Shown here one piece after another: positions 38,355 through 46,384 of a stretch of DNA of 55,547 nt. The notes under the pieces were generated by a model. The model saw only the letters and a program-made list of their open reading frames with translations, was not told the DNA's origin and did not search any database. The first letter of the stretch is position 1. Each line of letters begins with the position of its first letter. The translations under genes were made by a program, and so were the position numbers. Origin of the DNA: Proteobacteria bacterium UBA6156 (lineage in GTDB: Bacteria; Pseudomonadota; Alphaproteobacteria; UBA2136; UBA6156); the NCBI GenBank assembly GCA_002422365.1, contig DIUO01000039.1:1-55547 (forward strand), given 5' to 3'.

Positions 38355-38957
38355 ATGATGCAGGACACCCACAATGACACCTTGAGTTTTACACTCACCC
38401 ACCACGGGAAACCGGTGGGCGAGCTGAGCGTGCAGGTAGCCGAACCTGTTGACGGACTTGATATACCCCACCTGTGCATGGCGGCTGCGCAGGCGGTGTG
38501 CCCGCACGTGGAGGTGTATCGGGCGGCGGCGGAAATATATGATGATATGAAAGGCGACTTGCTGGATACCCCCCTGCCCTGGGCGCTGACCGTGAGGCTG
38601 GGCGGTGCGGCAGAAGGGCGGGATTTGAACCGCGAATTTAGGCACAAAGACTATGCCACCAACGTGCTGAGCTTTGCCGCCGACGACGCCGAGCCAGACA
38701 GTGACGCGTGGTATGTGGGGGATATTTTTATATGTGTGCCCGTGCTGCTGCAGGAGGCCGCCGAAATGGACACCCCGGTGCACGCGCATTTGCAGCACCT
38801 GGTGGTGCATGGCATGCTGCACCTTGTGGGTTACGACCACGAGCTGGGCGACGCCGAAGCCGCCGAAATGGAAGACCTTGAACGCACCATTTTAGCCGAC
38901 CTTGGCCTGCCCGACCCCTATGTGGCCCATGATAAGCTGATGAAAGACCCCAACTGA
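38355..38957 (+). CDS. ybeY: Endoribonuclease YbeY (rRNA maturation)
   Basis: The protein is about 200 aa, with the central LNREFRHKDYATNVLSFAAD and the zinc-binding motif HLVVHGMLHLVGYDHELGD (three His). It functions in 16S rRNA 3' processing and ribosome quality control. The ATG at 38355 has a GGTGAGG sequence directly before it; a GTG at 38349 is an alternative. It is the first gene of a plus-strand run ybeY-corC-lnt-xre and overlaps no other gene. Confidence 0.9.
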   Translation: MMQDTHNDTLSFTLTHHGKPVGELSVQVAEPVDGLDIPHLCMAAAQAVCPHVEVYRAAAEIYDDMKGDLLDTPLPWALTVRLGGAAEGRDLNREFRHKDYATNVLSFAADDAEPDSDAWYVGDIFICVPVLLQEAAEMDTPVHAHLQHLVVHGMLHLVGYDHELGDAEAAEMEDLERTILADLGLPDPYVAHDKLMKDPN

Positions 38958-38958
38958 T

Positions 38959-39780
38959 ATGTTCAAAGCTGTATGCCGCGCGGTGTCTCGGTTTAAAAAG
39001 GCGCTGGAGCTGGCCCCGCATATTGATGACCTGTATGCCGCGTTTGAAGAGCGTGAAGGCGATGCGCCGCTGAAACGGCATGAACGGGAACTGCTGGAAA
39101 ATGCCATGGCCTTTTCGGCCACCACAGCCGATGAAGTGGGCATGCCGCGTGCGGACATTATGACGTTGCCGGAAACGGCGGATTTTACGACGGTGCTGAA
39201 GGCGTTTCAGGACAGTTACCACAGCCGCCTGCCGGTGGTGGGCGAAGGGCTGGACGACGTAAAAGGGCTGGTGACCCTGAAAGACGTGATTGCACTGGTG
39301 GGCCATGAGGCTGACTTTGATATGGCCAAAATGCTGCGCCCGGTGAACTTTGTGCCCGAAAGCATGCCCCTGCCCCGCGTGCTGCGCGTGATGAAAGCCA
39401 CCCGCATGCCGCTGGTGATGGTGAGTGACGAATTTGGCGGCACCAGCGGGCTGATAACGCTGAAAGATATTTTAGAGGAACTGCTGGGCGACATTGAAGA
39501 CGAACACGACGACACCAAAGGCCCGGGGCTGATTGCGCTGGGCGACCGCCGCTACCGCATGCAAGGCGACTATGCGCTGGACGACCTGGACCGCCAGTTT
39601 ATGACCACGCTGGCGACGGTGTATGAGGATGTGGAGACGATTGGCGGAGCGCTGATGCGCGAAGCCAAAACCGTGCCCGCCCGTGGCCAGAGCTTTGTGC
39701 TGGCGCCGGGTGTGAATGCCACGGTGACGGCCAGCGACGGACGCCGGGTGATAACCGTAGAACTGGCGCTGGATGCGTAG
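38959..39780 (+). CDS. corC: CBS-domain protein of the CorC/HlyC type
   Basis: The 273-aa protein has a short N-terminal helix, two CBS domains (about residues 62-185: VGMPRADIMTLPETADFTTV, SHYSR-like YHSRLPVVGEGL, VKGLVTLKDVIALVG, MPLVMVSDEFGGTSGLITLK) and the C-terminal transporter-associated domain (YRMQGDYALDDLDRQFMTTL). It lacks the membrane DUF21 domain, so it is the soluble CorC type, often linked to magnesium or cobalt efflux. It starts 1 bp after ybeY and its end overlaps lnt by 8 bp. Confidence 0.88.
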   Translation: MFKAVCRAVSRFKKALELAPHIDDLYAAFEEREGDAPLKRHERELLENAMAFSATTADEVGMPRADIMTLPETADFTTVLKAFQDSYHSRLPVVGEGLDDVKGLVTLKDVIALVGHEADFDMAKMLRPVNFVPESMPLPRVLRVMKATRMPLVMVSDEFGGTSGLITLKDILEELLGDIEDEHDDTKGPGLIALGDRRYRMQGDYALDDLDRQFMTTLATVYEDVETIGGALMREAKTVPARGQSFVLAPGVNATVTASDGRRVITVELALDA

Positions 39781-41287
39781 CGCCCTGCACGCATGGTTGC
39801 TGCGCCGGGCGGAGCCCCCGCTGGGCCTAGGTGTGCTGGCGCTGGGGGCCCTTATGACGCTGGGGTATGCCCCCTTTGGCCTGTGGCCGCTGGCCCTGCT
39901 GAGCCTGGCAGGCCTGTGGTGGCTAACCCGCCATGCTGCCCACACCCGGCAGGCCGCAGGTGCGGCGCTGGTGTGGGGCCTGGGGCACCATATAACCGCC
40001 CTGTATTGGCTGCCCTGGGCGTTTTTTAAGGACAGTGGCGGCAGCTGGCTGGCGGCGATAGGCGGTGGCGTGCCCGCGGTGTTGGGGTTGGCGGTGTTTG
40101 GCAGCCTGACGTATATTCTGGCCGGTGTGCTGGCGTATAAAATTGGCCAGCGGGGCCACTGGATTGTGGCGCGGGTGGTGTGGGTGCTGGCGATTTTAGG
40201 GATTGAGTTTGTGAAGGGGCTGCACCCGATGGGCTTCCCCTGGTTGCCCGTAGGCGCGATATTTGCCGACAGCCTGACGATGATGCAAACCGCCGCGCTG
40301 GGCGGCGTGTGGCTGCTGAGCGGCCTTGGGCTGACCGTGGCGGTGATGCTGGCCAATGTGCAGCGGCGCTGCCTGAGCGCCGCGTTTGTGCTGCTGGCGC
40401 TGATGGCCGCCTATGGCACCTGGCGGCTGCAAAGCGCACCCACCCAGCCCAGCGACACGTGGGTGCGGGTGGTGCAGCCGAATATCCAGAGCGCGCACAA
40501 ATGGGATGCCCAGGCCCGCTGGATGTTTTTGCAGGACACCCTGCGCACGGCGCTGGATGGTGAGGCTGGTGTTGCTGAGGCCGTGCCGGAGACGGTTATT
40601 ATGCCGGAGACGGCGGTGGCGTTTTATCTGGACGAAGAAGACGATGTGAGGCTGGCGATTGCCAGCCGCCTGGCGGCCACCCTGCCGCCCGAAGGCGGGC
40701 TGATAACCGGAAGCGTGCGGCGTGCCGCCAACCCCGGCCAGCCGTTGCCGAAGTTTTATAACAGCTTTGTAGCCATGGACACGCGGGGGGTGCTGCGCGG
40801 CGTGTATGACAAGCAACTGCTGGTGCCCTTTGGCGAATATATACCGCTGCGCGGTTGGCTGGAGGCTTTGCCGCTGCCGCTGACGCTGCGGACCTTCAGC
40901 CAAAGCCGGATTGATTTTACGCACGGCGAGCGCAGCCCCCTGTTGCCGACCCCGGCGGGTATGGCGCTGGGGCTGATTTGTTATGAGGGGATCTTCCCCT
41001 ACCATGTGCTGCGCCATGCCGAGGGAGCGCGGTATTTGGCGAACATTACCAACGATGGGTGGTTTACCGGCACGATTGCCCTTTACCAGCATGCGGCGCT
41101 GGCACGCCTGCGCGCGGTGGAAACCGGCCTGCCGCTGGTGCGCGTGGCCAACACCGGCCTGACACTGGTGTATGACGGCATGGGCCGCGAGGTGCTGCGC
41201 CTACCGATTAACACCGCGATGCATGCCGATGTGAACCTGCCCGCTGTTACCGCCGCGCCGCTTGTGCGGCGCTGGCTTACGCGTTAG
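39773..41287 (+). CDS. lnt: Apolipoprotein N-acyltransferase
   Basis: The 504-aa protein has six or more N-terminal transmembrane segments (residues about 15-210) and a C-terminal nitrilase domain with the catalytic Glu (MPETAVAFYL), Lys (YDKQLLVPFGEYIPLR) and Cys (LICYEGIFPY). It adds the third acyl chain to the N-terminal Cys of lipoproteins at the inner membrane. Overlap with corC by 8 bp implies translational coupling. The downstream xre gene begins 88 bp later. Confidence 0.95.
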   Translation: MRSALHAWLLRRAEPPLGLGVLALGALMTLGYAPFGLWPLALLSLAGLWWLTRHAAHTRQAAGAALVWGLGHHITALYWLPWAFFKDSGGSWLAAIGGGVPAVLGLAVFGSLTYILAGVLAYKIGQRGHWIVARVVWVLAILGIEFVKGLHPMGFPWLPVGAIFADSLTMMQTAALGGVWLLSGLGLTVAVMLANVQRRCLSAAFVLLALMAAYGTWRLQSAPTQPSDTWVRVVQPNIQSAHKWDAQARWMFLQDTLRTALDGEAGVAEAVPETVIMPETAVAFYLDEEDDVRLAIASRLAATLPPEGGLITGSVRRAANPGQPLPKFYNSFVAMDTRGVLRGVYDKQLLVPFGEYIPLRGWLEALPLPLTLRTFSQSRIDFTHGERSPLLPTPAGMALGLICYEGIFPYHVLRHAEGARYLANITNDGWFTGTIALYQHAALARLRAVETGLPLVRVANTGLTLVYDGMGREVLRLPINTAMHADVNLPAVTAAPLVRRWLTR

Positions 41288-41375
41288 TCCGCTTCGCTCC
41301 GCTTGCAAAAGTAGCAATTTTTATGCTTTTCCTTCACATATCATATTGTATTCATATTACAGGTGGCATATAACA

Positions 41376-41810
41376 ATGCCCATGACAGCACGACCCCGCG
41401 ACCCGATTGACACCCACGTAGGCCAGCGTTTGCGCCTGCGCCGCACCATGACCGGCATGAGCCAGGAGCGCCTGGGCGATGCCATTGGGGTGAGTTTTCA
41501 GATGGTGCAGAAGTATGAGCGCGGCGACTGCCGCGTGGGGGCCAGCCGCCTGATGAAGATTGCCAGCGCGTTGGGTGTGCAGGTGGCGTTCTTTTTTGAA
41601 GGCTTTACCGGCGCCGTACCGGCCGGGCTGACCGTGGCGGAAGAAAAGAACACCCTGGACGACAAGGTGCTGCACACCAAGGAAACCATTGATTTGCTGA
41701 AGGCTTATTATTCTCTGCCCGACGTGGTGCGCAAGCATGTGCTGGGGATGATTAAGGGCCTGGATAAAGACCAAGGCGACAAGCAGGACACCCCCACCAA
41801 GGCCGCTTAA
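41376..41810 (+). CDS. XRE-family transcriptional regulator
   Basis: I chose the ATG at 41376 (MPMTARPRDPIDTHVGQRLR), with AGGTGG 9 bp upstream. The 144-aa protein has a Cro/CI-type helix-turn-helix (GQRLRLRRTMTGMSQERLGD .. GVSFQMVQKYERGDCRVGAS, about residues 17-60) and a helical C-terminal part. A gene of this type stands between lnt and metK in many alphaproteobacteria. Its targets are unknown; it is followed by its own terminator and the MITE-like element. Confidence 0.88.
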   Translation: MPMTARPRDPIDTHVGQRLRLRRTMTGMSQERLGDAIGVSFQMVQKYERGDCRVGASRLMKIASALGVQVAFFFEGFTGAVPAGLTVAEEKNTLDDKVLHTKETIDLLKAYYSLPDVVRKHVLGMIKGLDKDQGDKQDTPTKAA

Positions 41811-41833
41811 GCTGCTGAGCTTGAGGATTGTGA

Positions 41834-41863
41834 CGAGAGGCTGGGGAGCCTCTCGTTTTTTTT
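41834..41863 (+). terminator. Terminator of the xre gene
   Basis: GAGAGGCT / AGCCTCTC with loop GGGG, then G and eight T. Confidence 0.9.
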
Positions 41864-41881
41864 AGTGCTTGGATTGGGGTT

Positions 41882-42057
41882 TAAAGCCAATTAAGTAAAT
41901 ACTGTCATAGTCTGTAAACCTACGGGCGGGCTAAAAAGGCATCTGGATTAAGCCGACAAAAGTGTCAAATAGGTCCACTATTAGCCCCTTTTGCCATCTT
42001 AACCAGCTGCCTTTTTATCTCCGCCATACTATGACAGTATTTACTTAATTGGCTTTA
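41882..42057. mobile_element. MITE-like element, 176 bp with 30-bp perfect terminal inverted repeats
   Basis: The left end (41882-41911) and the right end (42028-42057) are exact complements over 30 bp, beginning TAAAGCCAATTAAG. The interior is also imperfectly self-complementary (AAAAAGGCA and TGCCTTTTT, CAAAAG and CTTTTG), so the whole unit would fold into one long hairpin. TA at both outer ends could be the target duplication left by a Tc1/mariner or IS630-type transposase. It encodes no protein. It carries the stop codon of the adjacent membrane-protein gene. The element is AT-rich against its GC-rich surroundings. Confidence 0.8.
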
Positions 42058-42839
42058 TGCAGCGCCAACAGCAGCAGCATAACCGCCCAGCCCGCCACAG
42101 TGGTGGCCAACAGGCCGTGGGCGCTGCCATTGACCAGCATACCCGGTTGGGCGTTGGCGACGATGACACCGACCAGCCCCCAGTGCAGGGCGCCCACATA
42201 GGCGTAGGTGAGCGGCCGCACCCGCAGCAGACGGCCCAGCACCCAGGCACCCGCCATGGCGGCGGCGCTGAGGGTGATGAGTGAGGGCACAAAGCCCCCC
42301 ATGGGGATACCCGCCTTGAGCTGGATGACGCCGGAGAGGTTGAGGAAGAAGGCGATGCTGAGCCACCCGGCCAGCAGCCCCACAACGGGGAGGATGACGT
42401 AGCGCACGAAAGTGGTGGGTTGGCCCGCGCCGTTTGCGGCCAGCGTTGTGGCCAGCGCGTAGGCGCGGCCCAGGGCCACCAGTGCGGCTGCGGCCATGAG
42501 GCCGATGAGAATGAGGAGGGTGTAACCGTTGCCAAGGAGGGTGGCGGCGAGCATCCAGGCATTGCCCGCCAGCAGGCTGAGGGTGAGCGGCCAGCCAAGG
42601 CGCTGGGCCCAAGGGGCATGGCGCGCGGGTGCCCAGGCTTGGGCCAGCGCAAAGCCCGCCAGCAGCACGAAAATAAGCCCCCAGATGCTAAACGCGTAGC
42701 CCGCCGGAGTGGAAAGGGCCGGGGTTTGGTTGGACATGGCGGCGACGGACTGGCCCATGCCGGAGAGTTCGTGGAAGCGGCCGATGGGGAATGCTGCCAG
42801 GGCCATGAGCGGGAAGAGGAAGCGGCGAAGGGTGTGCAT
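42045..42839 (-). CDS. TspO/MBR-related membrane protein
   Basis: The 264-aa protein has seven or eight hydrophobic segments. The motif LSTPAGYAFSIWGLIFVLL near residue 43 is typical of the branch of tryptophan-rich sensory (TspO/MBR-like) proteins that is larger than TspO itself. Later motifs include TYAYVGALHWGLVGVIV. Its function is not established; TspO proteins bind porphyrins and other ligands. The last codons (HKAN) and the TAA lie inside the right end of the MITE-like element, so its original C-terminus has been replaced. Confidence 0.6.
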   Translation of the reverse strand: MHTLRRFLFPLMALAAFPIGRFHELSGMGQSVAAMSNQTPALSTPAGYAFSIWGLIFVLLAGFALAQAWAPARHAPWAQRLGWPLTLSLLAGNAWMLAATLLGNGYTLLILIGLMAAAALVALGRAYALATTLAANGAGQPTTFVRYVILPVVGLLAGWLSIAFFLNLSGVIQLKAGIPMGGFVPSLITLSAAAMAGAWVLGRLLRVRPLTYAYVGALHWGLVGVIVANAQPGMLVNGSAHGLLATTVAGWAVMLLLLALHKAN

Positions 42840-42887
42840 GAAGGGGTAAACTTTGGCTTTGGTTTTGGTTCCGCCCCGGGGGCGCGG

Positions 42888-43901
42888 TTATTCGTCGAGT
42901 TTGAAGTTGAGTTGGCGCTCGCGCTCGGCGTAGGCGGTGACGATGGTGGAGACCAGCGGGTGGCGCACGACGTCGGACTCGCGGAAGCGGACGATTTCGA
43001 TATCGCGGAGGCCGTCGAGCGTTTCCAGGGCGTCCTTCAGGCCGCTGACCTGCGGGGCCCAGCCGTGGGGGCCGCGCAGGGGCGGGAGGTCGCTCTGGGC
43101 GGGGTCTCCGGTGACAAACACGCGGGAGTTTTCTCCTAGCCGGGTGAGGAACATCTTCATTTGCACCGGGGTGGTGTTCTGGGCTTCGTCGAGCAGCATG
43201 ACGCTGTCTTTAATAGTGCGGCCGCGCATGTAGGCCAGGGGGGCGATTTCGATTTGGCCGGTTTCGCGCATTTTAACCCAGCGGTCGCGGCCCAGGGTGT
43301 CGTCCAGGGCGTCGAAGAGTGGGCGGAGATAGGGGTCGATTTTTTCTTCAAATGTGCCGGGGAGGAAGCCCAGGCGCTCGCCAGCCTCCAGCACCGGGCG
43401 GGTGAGGATGAGGCGCGAGACCTGGCGGCTGACCAGCAGGCTGACCGCCTGCGCCACGGCCAGATAGGTTTTGCCGGTACCTGCCGGGCCGGTGCCGAAC
43501 ACCAGCGTGTTGGCCTGCAAGGCCGCCACATAGCGGTGCTGGGTGACGCTGCGGGGGAGAATTTTAAGCTGCGGGGTGACGATGGTGGTGGAGCCGGAGA
43601 GGAGGTCGGTCGAGCGGAGGTTGGTGTCGAGCACGCCGTCGGTGAGGCGCAGGGCGGCCTCCACCTGCGAAGGGCTGATGGCGACGCCGTTTTTAAGGAG
43701 TTCGTACAAATCTTCCAGCACCTGTTTGGCCTGCCCGGCCTGGGGCGGCGGGCCGAAAATGGCCAGCTGGTTGCCGCGCGTGACGAGCTGGACGCCGAGG
43801 TTGTCCTCGATGAGTTGCAGGTGGGCGTCGTGGCGGCCGCAGAGGTCTTGCAGCAACTGGTTGGAGGAGAAGGTGAGCTGGAGCGGGGCGTGTTCGGTCA
43901 T
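42888..43901 (-). CDS. phoH: PhoH-family ATPase
   Basis: The 337-aa protein has an N-terminal KH-like region and the PhoH ATPase domain: Walker A GTGPAGTGKTYLAVAQA near residue 137, YMRGRTIKDSVMLLDEAQN (Walker B) and FVTGDPAQSDLPP. PhoH proteins bind RNA and ATP and lie beside ybeY in many genomes; here ybeY is separated from it by inversion of the ybeY block. miaB lies further upstream on the same strand after a small plus-strand gene. Confidence 0.92.
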   Translation of the reverse strand: MTEHAPLQLTFSSNQLLQDLCGRHDAHLQLIEDNLGVQLVTRGNQLAIFGPPPQAGQAKQVLEDLYELLKNGVAISPSQVEAALRLTDGVLDTNLRSTDLLSGSTTIVTPQLKILPRSVTQHRYVAALQANTLVFGTGPAGTGKTYLAVAQAVSLLVSRQVSRLILTRPVLEAGERLGFLPGTFEEKIDPYLRPLFDALDDTLGRDRWVKMRETGQIEIAPLAYMRGRTIKDSVMLLDEAQNTTPVQMKMFLTRLGENSRVFVTGDPAQSDLPPLRGPHGWAPQVSGLKDALETLDGLRDIEIVRFRESDVVRHPLVSTIVTAYAERERQLNFKLDE

Positions 43902-43995
43902 TGCGGCAAGTATTCAGCGTTTTAGGGCGGGTGGCAAGGGGTGTTGCGCACAAGCACCCGTGGGGTGCGAATAAATATTTTTATGCCCGAAAGAG

Positions 43996-44024
43996 TTGTA
44001 TTAGCAAACAACGCAACCTACAAT
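43996..44024 (+). promoter_or_regulatory. Sigma-70-type promoter of the 18-aa and 56-aa small genes
   Basis: TTGTAT, 17 bp, TACAAT, with the first start codon 7 bp after the -10 region, so the message may be nearly leaderless. Confidence 0.6.
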
Positions 44025-44030
44025 TAAACT

Positions 44031-44087
44031 ATGCCAAGGGATTACCCCCTGCTGTTGCGCTGGCACGTTGCCGGAAAGGCGGCGTGA
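44031..44087 (+). CDS. Possible 18-aa leader peptide
   Basis: ATG at 44031 reads MPRDYPLLLRWHVAGKAA and stops at 44085-44087, one base before the next ATG. The promoter's predicted start point is close to this ATG. It could be a leader peptide that feeds ribosomes to the downstream small membrane protein, but its translation is unproved. Confidence 0.35.
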   Translation: MPRDYPLLLRWHVAGKAA

Positions 44088-44088
44088 G

Positions 44089-44259
44089 ATGCTGGGCTTT
44101 GTGTGCGTGAGTTGCATGTTTGTGGCCAATACCACGTTGCTGATTGTGTTTTTTATCTCGGGTGAAGTGAGCTTGGGGATGTTGTCGCTGTTTGGGGCGT
44201 TTATGTGTGCCAGCGGTTTGCAGCGGATTTTGAAGGAGGCTCCGCAGCGGCGGGAGTGA
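44089..44259 (+). CDS. Small two-span membrane protein (56 aa)
   Basis: The product starts MLGFVCVSCMFVANTTLLIV and contains two hydrophobic segments (about residues 1-22 and 27-44) followed by a basic tail QRILKEAPQRRE. AAAGG lies about 11 bp before the ATG. It has a promoter (43996-44024) and a terminator (44268-44287), so it is a self-contained unit between the divergent phoH and convergent miaB genes. Function unknown. Confidence 0.55.
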   Translation: MLGFVCVSCMFVANTTLLIVFFISGEVSLGMLSLFGAFMCASGLQRILKEAPQRRE

Positions 44260-44267
44260 AGCCGATT

Positions 44268-44287
44268 AACCCCCTGAGGGGCTTTTT
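44268..44287 (+). terminator. Terminator of the 56-aa membrane-protein gene
   Basis: CCCC-TGA-GGGG hairpin followed by a T-run that runs into the end of miaB. Confidence 0.7.
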
Positions 44288-45663
44288 TAGGCCGCTGTAA
44301 GTTCTCCGACCAGCGATTTGGCGGCGCTTTGGGTGATGTGGACTTGCACGATTTGGCCGATGAGGCTGCGGGCGTTGGTGCCCGGCGGATAGCTGATGTT
44401 GACCGGGGCGTTGTGCGGGCTGCGGCCGCGCAGCTGCGGGCCGTAGCGTTCGGGGTGTTCGTTTTCGCCTTCTATCAATACTGGCAGGGTTTGGCCAACA
44501 AAGCGGGTGAGGTAGTCTGCCGTGGTGTGGTCCAGCACCGCTTGCAGGGCGGCGAGGCGTTCTTTTTTAGTGAGTTCCGGCACTTGGCCGGGAAGCTCGG
44601 CCGCCGGGGTGCCGGGGCGCGGGCTGTAGGCGAAGCTGTAGGCGCCGAAGTAACCGACATTAGCGGCAAGTTGCAGGGTTTGCTCAAAATCCTCTTCGGT
44701 TTCTCCGGGAAAGCCGACGATGAAGTCGCCGCTGATGGCGATATCCGGGTTGACCTGCCGGATGCGGGCTATTGTGGCGAGGTAGCTTTCGGCCGTGTGG
44801 TTGCGGTTCATGGCCTGCAAAACGCGGTTGCTGCCCGCTTGCACCGGCAGGTGGAAGTAGGGCATGAGTTTGGGGTTTGTGGCAAAGGCGTTTATCAGGT
44901 CGTCGCCGGTATTGTTGGGGTGAGAGGTGGTGAAGCGGATGCGGGCGATGCCGGGCACGTTGCCGACGGCTTCGCAGAGGCTGGCGAGGGTATAGCCTTC
45001 GTGTTGGTAGGCGTTGACGTTCTGGCCCAATAACGTGACTTCTTTCACGCCTTGCTGGGCGAGGGTTTCGACTTCTTGGATAATGTGGGCGGCGGGGCGG
45101 GAGATTTCGGCACCCCGCGTGTAGGGCACCACGCAGTAGGTGCAGAATTTATCGCAACCTTCCTGAATGGTCACGAACGCGGTGGGGCCGTAGGCGCCGG
45201 GGGTTGGGAGGTTGTCGAATTTTTCGAGCTCGGGGAAGTCGGTATCCACCGCGCGTTTGAGTTGGCCGGTGGTGATTTTTTCGATGAGGGTGGGCAGGCG
45301 GTGGTAGGTTTGCGGGCCAAAGACAACCTGCACGGCCGGGGCGGTTTGCATGATGCTGGCGCCGAGGGCCTGGCCGGTGCAGCCGCCGACGGCGATAATG
45401 GCGCCGGGTGCGGCCTCGCGCCGCAGGCGGCCGATGTCGGAGAAGACTTTGTCGTCGGCTTTTTCTCGGATGTGGCAGGTGTTGAGGACGATGAGGTCGG
45501 CGTCTTCCGCCGTGGGGGCCAGGCCGTAGCCCATGGGGGCGAGGAGTTCGGCCATGCGCAGGCCGTCGTAGACGTTCATCTGGCAGCCGTAGGACTTGAT
45601 GAACATGCGTTTGGCGCCCGGTGGGGGGCTTGCATGGGCGGCGTCTTCGATACGGACAGGCAT
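44287..45663 (-). CDS. miaB: tRNA-2-methylthio-N6-isopentenyladenosine synthase MiaB
   Basis: The 458-aa radical SAM protein has the N-terminal 4Fe-4S Cys set (Cys27 in SYGCQMNVYDG, Cys63 in NTCHIREKADD, Cys95 in GGCTGQA), the radical SAM triad CDKFCTYCVVP near residue 171, and a C-terminal TRAM domain. It adds the methylthio group to i6A37 of tRNAs. It belongs to the usual tsaB-rimI-miaB-phoH order on this strand. Confidence 0.95.
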   Translation of the reverse strand: MPVRIEDAAHASPPPGAKRMFIKSYGCQMNVYDGLRMAELLAPMGYGLAPTAEDADLIVLNTCHIREKADDKVFSDIGRLRREAAPGAIIAVGGCTGQALGASIMQTAPAVQVVFGPQTYHRLPTLIEKITTGQLKRAVDTDFPELEKFDNLPTPGAYGPTAFVTIQEGCDKFCTYCVVPYTRGAEISRPAAHIIQEVETLAQQGVKEVTLLGQNVNAYQHEGYTLASLCEAVGNVPGIARIRFTTSHPNNTGDDLINAFATNPKLMPYFHLPVQAGSNRVLQAMNRNHTAESYLATIARIRQVNPDIAISGDFIVGFPGETEEDFEQTLQLAANVGYFGAYSFAYSPRPGTPAAELPGQVPELTKKERLAALQAVLDHTTADYLTRFVGQTLPVLIEGENEHPERYGPQLRGRSPHNAPVNISYPPGTNARSLIGQIVQVHITQSAAKSLVGELTAA

Positions 45664-45756
45664 GGGGGGCTTATAGGGCAGAAGGGCGTGGGAGACAAGA
45701 CGTGCAGGGCTGAACGTGCAAACGGCCCCCGGAGGGGCCGCGCGGTCGATGGGGGG

Positions 45757-45891
45757 TCAGGATTCCGAAGATTCGGTGTCCTCGAGAGGCTTCGGGTACT
45801 TCCGCATGAGATAGGCTACGTAGAGCAGCCCAGGCGAAATACAGCCGATGGCCCCAACCCATTTGCCAAGTTCGGTGGCAAAGAATTCCAT
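45757..45891 (-). CDS. Small membrane protein (44 aa, unknown)
   Basis: The product starts MEFFATELGKWVGAIGCISP, has a hydrophobic segment (about residues 11-28) and a charged tail LEDTESSES. GGAGC lies about 8 bp before the ATG on the minus strand. A GC hairpin (about 45723-45740) follows the stop and may be a weak terminator. It lies between rimI and miaB. I do not recognise a family. Confidence 0.5.
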   Translation of the reverse strand: MEFFATELGKWVGAIGCISPGLLYVAYLMRKYPKPLEDTESSES

Positions 45892-45939
45892 TTAAATGCT
45901 CCATGGCTTTTTTAGATGTCGCGATTCGGTAAGGGCAAC

Positions 45940-46383
45940 TTAGGCGAAGGAAACCGCCCAAACAAGGGCGTCCGCTTTCGTGTCGCTTACAGGATTGCGG
46001 TAATAGGACGGGCGGGTGCCTATATGTTGCAGCCCGCACGCCTGATAGAGGGTGATGGCGGCGGTGTTGGTGGCGGCGACTTCCAGCGTAAGGCCTTGGC
46101 ATTTTTGCGCTTTAGCGAGGGCGAGGGCCTGCTGCACCAGCGCGCGGGCGGAGCCGTGGCGGCGGTGGGCGGGGGAGACGTAGAGGGTGAGGATATCGGC
46201 CTGCATGGTGGGCACGGCTTGCAGCAACAGGTGGCCGCTAACCTGTTGATGTTCATCTTCCGCCAGCAGCAGGTGGTGGTGGGGCTGGGCCAGCAGGGCG
46301 GCGGCTTGGGTGAGGGTGAAGATGGGGTCGTCCCAGACTTCCGGTAAGCTGGTGGTAACGCTGATGGAGATGGGTTTGGGCAC
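45940..46383 (-). CDS. rimI: Ribosomal-protein-alanine N-acetyltransferase RimI-type
   Basis: GTG at 46383 lies directly after the tsaB stop, and frames upstream of it overlap tsaB. The 147-aa GNAT protein contains ADILTLYVSPAHRRHGSARA (acetyl-CoA loop QRRG-like) and LEVAATNTAAITLYQACGLQ, then YYRNP. It is expected to acetylate the N-terminal Ala of ribosomal protein S18. Pairing with tsaB agrees. The N-terminal half is more divergent. Confidence 0.8.
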   Translation of the reverse strand: MPKPISISVTTSLPEVWDDPIFTLTQAAALLAQPHHHLLLAEDEHQQVSGHLLLQAVPTMQADILTLYVSPAHRRHGSARALVQQALALAKAQKCQGLTLEVAATNTAAITLYQACGLQHIGTRPSYYRNPVSDTKADALVWAVSFA

Positions 46384-46384
46384 G

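Noticed and set aside
38340..38360. TGGCAC upstream of ybeY
   Set aside because: The following bases GGTGAGGATG do not fit a -12 box.
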